From the NCBI GenBank assembly GCA_964646785.1, contig CAZYGU010000007.1:1-27453 (forward strand): a stretch of DNA of 27,453 nucleotides. Reading direction: 5' to 3'. Under the pieces are notes generated by a model, which was not told the DNA's origin, did not search any database, and worked only from the letters and a program-made list of their open reading frames with translations. Origin of the DNA: JBGTNQ01 sp964646785 (GTDB taxonomy: Bacteria > Patescibacteriota > Minisyncoccia > Phycocordibacterales > Zambryskibacteraceae). A program made the translations under genes and the position numbers. This document shows, piece by piece, positions 22,370-27,453 of the stretch; within the stretch, counting starts at the first letter, position 1, and every line of letters begins with the position of its first letter.

Positions 22370-22391
22370 AAAAAAATTGCCCCAAAGCAAT
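22370..22391 (-). terminator. Terminator-like hairpin directly upstream of rpsL
   Basis: On the minus strand, stem ATTGC/GCAAT (22391-22387 with 22380-22376) with a 6-base loop, followed by seven T, then AACTC and the ATG. The stem is only 5 bp. It may end the upstream protease transcript or act as an rpsL attenuator. Confidence 0.5.
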
Positions 22392-22440
22392 GTCACACAG
22401 ACTACTACAAGTCAGATGACCTTGCAAGTCTTTTCTTTGA

Positions 22441-23043
22441 TCACTGTAATCCTGTAATCAAATGGAAGAGAATTGGGACAATCGGAACAAAGAACTCCCA
22501 AAGGAAGAAAATTACAATAAGACCAAGAAAAAGACTATATCTCTCCATAATCACTCGAATATTAGAAAGTCTGTATGGAAGTACAGAAAACAATATTTTT
22601 GATCCATCAAGTGGAGGAATGGGAATCAAATTAAATACCGCAAGGAGAAGATTCACAAGAACAATCACAACAGATATCTGCATGAAAGAAACTGTCATAC
22701 TTGAACCAAAAAAACGAATAAATAAGCCAAACATGAGAGCAATAAGTAAGTTTGAGACAGGTCCAGCAATTGCAACAAGTGCTTCCCCCCACCTTCTGTT
22801 TTTTAGATTATATGGATTAAAAGGAACAGGTATCGCCCACCCGAACACTGGCGCTCCAATTGCATAACACACAAGGGGAACAATGAAAGAACCAACTGGA
22901 TCAAGATGTTTTAATGGATTTAAAGTAAGTCTCCCTGCATACTCTGCTGTATGATCCCCTTGCATCAAGGCCGCATATCCATGAGAAACCTCATGGATAA
23001 CAACTGACATAATAAGAATAGTGATTTGAAAGACTGCTTCCAT
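22441..23043 (-). CDS. Site-2 protease family (M50) membrane metalloprotease
   Basis: Intramembrane zinc protease family. From the ATG at 23043 the 200-residue protein has HEVSH at residues 17-21 (the HExxH motif) in its first membrane segment. NLIPIPPLDGSKIL in a later segment supplies the third ligand Asp. About five or six hydrophobic segments are visible and there is no PDZ domain, as in the short rhomboid-like M50B proteins. Substrates are unknown. The ATG start is chosen over a TTG 16 codons upstream that would run into the divergent rpmB promoter. It is divergent from rpmB. Confidence 0.9.
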   Translation of the reverse strand: MEAVFQITILIMSVVIHEVSHGYAALMQGDHTAEYAGRLTLNPLKHLDPVGSFIVPLVCYAIGAPVFGWAIPVPFNPYNLKNRRWGEALVAIAGPVSNLLIALMFGLFIRFFGSSMTVSFMQISVVIVLVNLLLAVFNLIPIPPLDGSKILFSVLPYRLSNIRVIMERYSLFLGLIVIFFLWEFFVPIVPILFHLITGLQ

Positions 23044-23049
23044 GGGTTC

Positions 23050-23077
23050 TTGCGTAATTAGTTTTTTATGATAGCAT
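23050..23077 (+). promoter_or_regulatory. Promoter candidate for rpmB
   Basis: TTGCGT (23050-23055), a 16-base spacer and an extended TGaTAGCAT (-10 at 23072-23077). The start is near 23084, giving a leader of about 12 bases. Confidence 0.45.
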
Positions 23078-23095
23078 AAGCTCCACTTCAAAAAT

Positions 23096-23277
23096 ATGGC
23101 AAAAGTCTGCGCAATAACAAAAAAAGGTTCAATTATGGGGGGCGGATACAGTAACCGTACTCGTGCTACTCAATTTAACCCAACTGGAAATGTTCGAAAG
23201 TACCCAAACCTTCAGAAAAAGAGGGTGTATATTCCTGAACTTAAGAAAACAGTCATTCTTACCCTCTCAACACGAGC
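23096..23277 (+). CDS. rpmB: 50S ribosomal protein L28 (3' end in assembly gap)
   Basis: The 60 visible residues, MAKVCAITKKGSIMGGGYSN to KKTVILTLSTRA, carry the L28 pattern: CxITKKG, a GNVRKYPNLQKKR block and the closing L-T-STR. They stop at the run of N at 23278. L28 is normally about 60-80 residues, so only a short end is missing. The second cysteine of zinc-type L28 (CxxC) is not seen at the start. The frame that appears to run on across the N is an artefact. Confidence 0.92.
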
Positions 23278-23377
23278 NNNNNNNNNNNNNNNNNNNNNNN
23301 NNNNNNNNNNNNNNNNNNNNNNNNNNNNNNNNNNNNNNNNNNNNNNNNNNNNNNNNNNNNNNNNNNNNNNNNNNNNN
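23278..23377. other. Assembly gap, 100 N
   Basis: Exactly 100 N, the usual placeholder for a gap of unknown size. Sequence and gene order across it are not certain. Confidence 0.99.
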
Positions 23378-23683
23378 GCTATTCGTAAACTCATTATTCG
23401 ACTTCTTCAAAAAATAGGAGAATTCGAATACATAGAAGCAGAACACGGACAAGATGCTCTCATGAAATGCAATGATTCAGTTGATCTTGTTATCACAGAC
23501 ATCGATATGCCGATCATGTCTGGTGACACGCTCATCAAGACACTTCGTTCAATGAGCACAAAAAAGGAATTTCGTATTCTTGTCGTAAGTACTCATATCT
23601 ACGAAGGAGCAGACGCCACTGTACAGAAACCTTTCAGTGCACTCGATTTTCAAGAAAAAGTACGAAACCTTCTTGGTAAGTAG
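23378..23683 (+). CDS. Response regulator receiver domain (5' end missing)
   Basis: The visible 101 residues are the end of a CheY-like receiver. The phospho-acceptor Asp lies in LVITDIDMPIMSG, with the Thr/Ser switch in ILVVST and the conserved Lys in VQKPFS. The acidic pair of the N-terminus is lost in the gap. It ends in FQEKVRNLLGK with no output domain, so it is probably a stand-alone receiver, unless a domain precedes it. The partner kinase is not in view. Confidence 0.9.
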   Translation, partial: AIRKLIIRLLQKIGEFEYIEAEHGQDALMKCNDSVDLVITDIDMPIMSGDTLIKTLRSMSTKKEFRILVVSTHIYEGADATVQKPFSALDFQEKVRNLLGK

Positions 23684-23685
23684 CC

Positions 23686-23716
23686 CATGCACACGATATA
23701 TTCGTGTGCATGTTTA
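23686..23716 (+). terminator. Terminator after the response regulator
   Basis: Perfect 11-bp stem (CATGCACACGA, 23686-23696, with 23702-23712), followed by TTTATTTATT. It ends against the stop of the convergent MBL gene. Confidence 0.85.
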
Positions 23717-24571
23717 TTTATTCCAGATTCGATTTCCATCAGAATAAAAAGTAATGGTCCCCTTCTCTCCAGTACTCTGTATACTTACGCGTTGCTTCGC
23801 TAACATATCAATAACCTCAGGATGAGGATGACCATAACTATTCCCTTTTCCAGCAGAAACAATCGCAATTTCAGGTTGAACTGCATCAAGATACTGCTGA
23901 CTCGTTGAAGTACGAGACCCGTGGTGTCCCAGTTTTAGCACTTGGCAGCGTAATGCTTTTTCATACTGTGAAACAAGATATTCCTCAACAGAAATCGGTG
24001 AATCACCCGTCAAAAGAAAGCATGTATCTCCATATACATACTGCGCCACAATCGAAGCGTTGTTTGTTTCCCATTGAGAAACGTCAGTGTCTGGAAAAAG
24101 AATCCGTAAATATGATCCATCATGAAAATCAATAATCGTACCGGAACGTGCAAGAGTAGAATCAATATGTTTTTTCAAACGAATCCTTCTAATCTCATCA
24201 TCAATACCATTTTCTGATTCTACTCCCGGTTCAATAAATTGCTTAACGGTATATCGTTCAAGTATATAAGGAAAACCACCAATATGATCTTTATCTGGAT
24301 GAGTTTCCATTACCACGTCAATTGATCGATCAAAATATGAAAGCTCTTGAGAAATCCTCCGCAACACAGTCTTATTTGGTCCGCCATCAATGAGAATCTG
24401 ATTTCCTGTTTTACCTTCAATAAGAATTGCATCACCTTGACCTACATCAAGAAACGATACTGAAACATAGCTCCGAGGTTTTTCTTGTTTAACAGCAAGC
24501 CAAATAAATACATTAGCGAAGATAAGAATTCCTAGCGTAAGATATCTTCCTCTGCCCATTAGCAACTTCAT
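23714..24571 (-). CDS. ComEC-type MBL-fold protein with one N-terminal membrane anchor
   Basis: Matches the C-terminal metallo-beta-lactamase domain of ComEC/Rec2, as a separate 285-residue protein. A hydrophobic segment spans residues 11-27. FLDVGQGDAILIE is near 40, THPDKDH at 90-96, then NNASIV, LLTGDSP, KLGHHGSRTSTS and GHPHPEV. In full-length ComEC this domain is thought to act on incoming DNA; the same job outside the membrane is inferred. The channel part is the gene at 25556-27052. TATAAT lies exactly six bases before the ATG, predicting a leaderless mRNA. Confidence 0.9.
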   Translation of the reverse strand: MKLLMGRGRYLTLGILIFANVFIWLAVKQEKPRSYVSVSFLDVGQGDAILIEGKTGNQILIDGGPNKTVLRRISQELSYFDRSIDVVMETHPDKDHIGGFPYILERYTVKQFIEPGVESENGIDDEIRRIRLKKHIDSTLARSGTIIDFHDGSYLRILFPDTDVSQWETNNASIVAQYVYGDTCFLLTGDSPISVEEYLVSQYEKALRCQVLKLGHHGSRTSTSQQYLDAVQPEIAIVSAGKGNSYGHPHPEVIDMLAKQRVSIQSTGEKGTITFYSDGNRIWNK

Positions 24572-24577
24572 TCTTCC

Positions 24578-24583
24578 ATTATA
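24578..24583 (-). promoter_or_regulatory. -10 box of a predicted leaderless promoter (MBL gene)
   Basis: A perfect TATAAT on the minus strand, six bases before ATG 24571, puts +1 on the A. It sits back to back with a plus-strand TATAAT at 24597-24602. Confidence 0.6.
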
Positions 24584-24596
24584 TGACAGGGTACTT

Positions 24597-24602
24597 TATA
24601 AT
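24597..24602 (+). promoter_or_regulatory. -10 box for the small basic protein gene
   Basis: A perfect TATAAT on the plus strand, with only a poor -35 (TTCCAT, 17 bases upstream). The start is near 24609, giving a leader of about 33 bases that contains AAGGAG. Confidence 0.5.
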
Positions 24603-24641
24603 CGAGCAGGATTTTACTCAACTTCTCAACAAGGAGAACGG

Positions 24642-24839
24642 ATGTTCAGTAAACGAAACCAGCAAAGGGTCGAGAGAATACGTGAACGCATGGGTCCTCG
24701 TGAATCTGACATGCGGAAAGCGACGAGAGAAGCATTACTACCTTTCTCGTTACCTTCTCTCCCCCTTCCTTGTCATCAAGCGAAGAAACCAAGAAACGGA
24801 AAGCCAGCCATGATCAAAGCGAGTAAACAAAAAAAATAG
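24642..24839 (+). CDS. Small basic orphan protein
   Basis: A 65-residue, strongly basic protein I do not recognise. It has an Arg-rich helical start (RNQQRVERIRERMGPRES), a Pro/Leu middle (LPFSLPSLPLPCHQ) and a Lys-rich end (KASKQKK). RNA or DNA binding is possible from charge alone. ATG 24642 follows AAGGAG with a 5-base spacer. A longer overlapping frame starting at 24583 lacks a ribosome site. It is transcribed divergently from the MBL gene and closed by its own terminator. G+C is 31 of 60 in 24661-24720. Confidence 0.62.
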   Translation: MFSKRNQQRVERIRERMGPRESDMRKATREALLPFSLPSLPLPCHQAKKPRNGKPAMIKASKQKK

Positions 24840-24842
24840 AAT

Positions 24843-24875
24843 GCTCTGCCCTCCCTTGAGGGCGGAGCTATTTTG
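24843..24875 (+). terminator. Terminator after the small basic protein gene
   Basis: Stem 24843-24853/24858-24868 (GCTC..CCCTC with GAGGG..GAGC, one G-U pair), loop CCTT, followed by TATTTTG. Confidence 0.8.
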
Positions 24876-24880
24876 TAACC

Positions 24881-24909
24881 TTGTTAGCAACCCCACCGTC
24901 TTATACAAT
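24881..24909 (+). promoter_or_regulatory. Promoter candidate for the superoxide dismutase gene
   Basis: TTGTTA (24881-24886), a 17-base spacer and TACAAT (24904-24909). The start is near 24916 and the leader about 33 bases. Confidence 0.55.
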
Positions 24910-24948
24910 GCTACTATTAACCATCTTTAATTTCTCATTACACTATCT

Positions 24949-25545
24949 ATGTCTATGCAATTTCAAGAACAAAAATTTTCTATTCCAGAGCTAAAAGGTA
25001 TCTCTGCAAAAAGTGTCGAGGAACATCTCAAGCTCTATAGTGGGTACGTAAAAAATGCCAATTTGATACTTGAAAAGATGGAAGAATACAAACAAGACTC
25101 AGAAAAAAATGCATATGCACTCGGAGAACTTCAAAGACGTTTCGCATTTGAATTTGATGGAATGAGAAACCATGAATATTATTTTCATTCACTTGAAGGA
25201 GGGCCTCAAGAAATTTCTGATGGACCACTTAAGAAAAAAATAGAAGAAGAATGGGGATCATTCGACGGGTGGCTTGCAAGTTTTAAAGCGATTGCACTCA
25301 CTCGCGGTGTAGGATGGGCTTGGCTTATGTATGATAAAGAAACAAATAGACTTCTTACTCAATGGGTAGATGAACAACACCTTGGGCACCTCATGAGTAC
25401 CTTCCCTATTCTAGGACTTGATATGTGGGAGCATTCATTCGTATTCGACTATCAACCAAGTGGAAAGAAGCAATACATTGAGGACTTCTTTTCAAATCTC
25501 AACTGGTCTGTAATAGAAAAAAACTTTACCAAAGCAGCTCAATAA
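24949..25545 (+). CDS. Fe/Mn-family superoxide dismutase
   Basis: Converts superoxide to oxygen and hydrogen peroxide; no signal peptide, so cytoplasmic. The four ligands are visible in 198 residues: His26 (EEHLKLY), His75 (RNHEYYF), Asp158 and His162 (LDMWEHSF). GVGWAWL is also present. His26 stands 7 residues before the conserved tyrosine (Tyr33) instead of 8 as in E. coli SodA/SodB, so the first helix lacks one residue. Iron or manganese use cannot be decided. It lies between a terminator and a convergent comEC. Confidence 0.9.
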   Translation: MSMQFQEQKFSIPELKGISAKSVEEHLKLYSGYVKNANLILEKMEEYKQDSEKNAYALGELQRRFAFEFDGMRNHEYYFHSLEGGPQEISDGPLKKKIEEEWGSFDGWLASFKAIALTRGVGWAWLMYDKETNRLLTQWVDEQHLGHLMSTFPILGLDMWEHSFVFDYQPSGKKQYIEDFFSNLNWSVIEKNFTKAAQ

Positions 25546-25555
25546 AAAATATAAA

Positions 25556-27052
25556 CTACAAAATAAGACGCGCTACGGTAGCGCGTCTTATTTTTATATA
25601 GAAAGTAAAAAACACACAAAGAACATAGAATATTACTGGAACCAATACTGATACGTGCGTAATTGAAATTATACTTCCAGGAATACGGGAAACGTGTTCT
25701 GCAATCCAAATTATATAAGAAAGCAATATATGAGTAATTATTCCTGGTATAAAACCAAGATAAAAACTGACAAACCCTAGTATTCCGGTCATGAAACCAA
25801 AAACCATAACAACAGGAACAATAGGTAACACAAGAAGATTAACCACAAACCCCGAAATAGAAATCATTCCACTTGAATACATAAGGAGAGGAAGTACAAA
25901 CAGTTGTGTTGCGATTGTTGTAGAAGCAATATCACGGAATCCAAATTTTTCTGGGAGAAACATAAGTCTTCTCTCAACTACCGGAGAAATCCAAATAAGT
26001 GCAACTGTCGCAAGAAACGAAAGTTGGAAACCTAAATCAAAAAGAAGAACTTTTGGATTCCAGAACACCATACAAAATGCTGCAACTGCAAGTGCACGTG
26101 CGATGTTATAGTTTCTATGAGTCGCCCTTGCTACAAGCGCTAGGATTGCCATGATTCCTGCACGAACTACTGATGGACTGAATCCAACCATCATAATAAA
26201 CAAAACAATCCCAATTATGCTCCCAAGTAATGCTTTTCTAAGTGATAAGAAAGACAAACTTTTTCTGACCGATTCAGCGACAAGAGTAATGTTATACCCT
26301 GACAAAACAACAATATGAATAATACCAACCATACGAAATGCATCCAGAAGATCCTTACCCATTGAGTCATCAACCCCTAATAATATTCCACCAAGGAGTG
26401 AAGACTCTGGGTATGGAATAAGTCGTTCAATAGAAGACATGAATCCATGCTTTATTGTAAATAAACTTTTTTGAACGGGAGCAGAAATTTCTCCAACTTT
26501 TTCCACGGAGGCAAACGACATGATATAAGAAATCCCCTCTTTTGAAATGTAGGCTGGATAATTGAATGTAGTACCTTGAGGAGTTTCAAAAGTCTTCGGC
26601 AATTCCAGTTTTCCAAATACAGAAAGACGATCTCCAAACTGAAATCCCGGAAACGGAGTTGCGCGGACAAGAACATTACTACCACTATCAGTATGTAATG
26701 CATACTGACGATAAGAATCGCCATCTTTTGGCTCGCGAACTACTATACCGAGCACCTTCACCTTTTCACCTACATGTGAATCCAAAATAGGATCCTGTTT
26801 TATTTCTGAAGAAATAAAACGAAATACTCCCAGTGAGGCAAAAAGAACGAAAATTGAAATAAAAACAAAGAAATCACGCAATGTGTGATTTCTGAGAAGT
26901 GACATCGTGTATACCCCCAACGAAACAGCAATCAATAAACAAACAGAAGCGAGAGAAACTGAATTAAGACCAACTGATGCAAAAGCTGTACCGAGAAGAA
27001 AACCCGAGACAATACTAAATATCCTGTTACGCTTTAAGAAATTTTCCGCCAT
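25556..27052 (-). CDS. comEC: ComEC/Rec2 competence membrane channel, lacking the MBL domain
   Basis: Membrane channel for DNA uptake in the competence pathway. Two or three hydrophobic segments open the 498-residue protein. An OB-like soluble domain (DUF4131 type) follows at about 85-190, with GDRLSVFGKLELPKTFETPQ. The competence domain has LLGGILLGVDD and GIIHIVVLSGYNITLV, and several membrane helices to the end. The C-terminal MBL domain of long ComEC proteins is absent; the separate gene at 23714-24571 supplies that type of domain. The start overlaps rnhA by 19 bases, and the last codons lie in the sod terminator. Confidence 0.92.
   Translation of the reverse strand: MAENFLKRNRIFSIVSGFLLGTAFASVGLNSVSLASVCLLIAVSLGVYTMSLLRNHTLRDFFVFISIFVLFASLGVFRFISSEIKQDPILDSHVGEKVKVLGIVVREPKDGDSYRQYALHTDSGSNVLVRATPFPGFQFGDRLSVFGKLELPKTFETPQGTTFNYPAYISKEGISYIMSFASVEKVGEISAPVQKSLFTIKHGFMSSIERLIPYPESSLLGGILLGVDDSMGKDLLDAFRMVGIIHIVVLSGYNITLVAESVRKSLSFLSLRKALLGSIIGIVLFIMMVGFSPSVVRAGIMAILALVARATHRNYNIARALAVAAFCMVFWNPKVLLFDLGFQLSFLATVALIWISPVVERRLMFLPEKFGFRDIASTTIATQLFVLPLLMYSSGMISISGFVVNLLVLPIVPVVMVFGFMTGILGFVSFYLGFIPGIITHILLSYIIWIAEHVSRIPGSIISITHVSVLVPVIFYVLCVFFTFYIKIRRATVARLIL
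25561..25597 (+). terminator. Terminator of the sod gene, embedded in the end of comEC
   Basis: A perfect 15-bp stem (25561-25575 with 25579-25593), loop CGG, then more T. The hairpin encodes the last residues of the convergent comEC gene (RRATVARLIL) on the other strand. Confidence 0.9.
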
Positions 27053-27453
27053 GATGCAATCAGCGCCTTCTCTTCATCAAGTGAAAATACCTTTTTAAAA
27101 TGGGCCTTACTTTTTCCTTTTACTCGAGCTTCACATTCAGCCCACGTCTTATGAGTTTTTACTACTCCATTGATTTCGCTTACGTATGAATATGCTACAC
27201 CTTTTTTGGACGAGCTTTTTGAGCTAGAACTTTTAGGTTTTCCCTTACGATTATTAATCTTGGAAATAGATACATCAATCTCATAATCAGATTGCGTTCC
27301 TGTATACAATTTGAGATTTCCTCCATCAGCAAAAGACGTTGCGATAACATCACATCGTTCATTTGTAGGAATACCAGAATGTCCTTTCAGTAAATTCCAT
27401 TCAAGTTTCAATCCTTTACTTACTTCCAAAAATTCCTCCCACAGATCTCTATT
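27034..27453 (-). CDS. rnhA: Ribonuclease HI with C-terminal viroplasmin-like domain (5' end cut by window)
   Basis: Degrades the RNA strand of RNA-DNA hybrids. The frame is open to the right edge, and the residues there, NRDLWEEFLEVSKGLKLEWN, are typical RNase HI sequence. KGHSGIPTNERCDVIA follows, with the last catalytic Asp. After a Ser/Lys linker (SSSSKSSSKKG) comes a domain with NGVVKTHKTWAECEARVKG and AHFKKVFSLDEEKA, which resembles the viroplasmin-like hybrid-binding domain of eukaryotic RNase H1, here at the C-terminus. The first catalytic residues lie outside the window. It overlaps comEC by 19 bases. Confidence 0.88.
   Translation of the reverse strand, partial: NRDLWEEFLEVSKGLKLEWNLLKGHSGIPTNERCDVIATSFADGGNLKLYTGTQSDYEIDVSISKINNRKGKPKSSSSKSSSKKGVAYSYVSEINGVVKTHKTWAECEARVKGKSKAHFKKVFSLDEEKALIASWRKIS

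Noticed and set aside
22441..23091. M50 protease starting at TTG 23091
   Set aside because: It would add 16 unlikely residues and cover the divergent rpmB promoter; ATG 23043 is preferred.
23096..23683. A genuine L28-response regulator fusion protein
   Set aside because: The join consists of 100 N.
24583..24813. A 76-residue plus-strand frame overlapping the small basic protein
   Set aside because: It starts at or before the likely transcript start and has no ribosome site; the AAGGAG-led frame is better.
27034..27429. A complete 131-residue protein starting at TTG 27429
   Set aside because: The frame stays open to the window edge, and the residues before 27429 continue RNase HI homology, so it is a partial gene.

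Overview
The window looks like a scaffold from a Patescibacteria (Candidate Phyla Radiation) genome, probably in the parcubacterial part of that radiation. The signs are compact AT-leaning coding (25 G/C in the 60 bases 9601-9660), a ribosomal cluster with no rpmD (L30) between S5 and L15, lysine-rich extensions on several ribosomal proteins, a DNA-uptake comEC locus split into two genes, and several small orphan proteins. There is one assembly gap of exactly 100 N (23278-23377). I found no tRNA, rRNA, CRISPR array or insertion sequence.

Layout: 1-1191 holds a beta-CASP metallo-hydrolase (cut by the window edge) and a small membrane protein. 1192-1586 has no gene but contains a strongly folded RNA candidate. 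1587-5473 holds ndk, a 629-residue coiled-coil protein, map and adk. 5618-13084 is the spc operon and the distal S10 operon, from secY back to rpsS. 13203-13508 is a G+C-richer orphan gene with its own promoter and terminator, set between rpsS and rplB. 13699-16832 is rplB, rplW, rplD, rplC and rpsJ. 16875-22364 is the str region (tuf, fusA, rpsG, rpsL), with two more orphan cassettes at 18338-18715 (minus) and 21195-21380 (plus). 22441-23683 is an S2P-type protease divergent from rpmB (L28), then the gap and the end of a response regulator. 23714-27453 is a ComEC-type MBL protein, a small basic protein, an Fe/Mn superoxide dismutase, the ComEC channel protein and the end of an RNase HI.

Working together: most minus-strand genes make the translation and secretion machinery (ribosomal proteins, EF-Tu, EF-G, SecY, Met aminopeptidase) and nucleotide supply (Adk, Ndk). 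The right end is a DNA-uptake and oxidative-stress neighbourhood.

Two expression styles stand out. Three minus-strand genes (starts at 1191, 4088 and 24571) have a -10 box exactly six bases before ATG, which predicts leaderless mRNAs. Four small orphan genes have strong Shine-Dalgarno sites, higher G+C, and terminators of their own; two of them also have near-consensus promoters. Several ribosomal transcription units appear to begin with a hairpin within about five bases of the predicted start.
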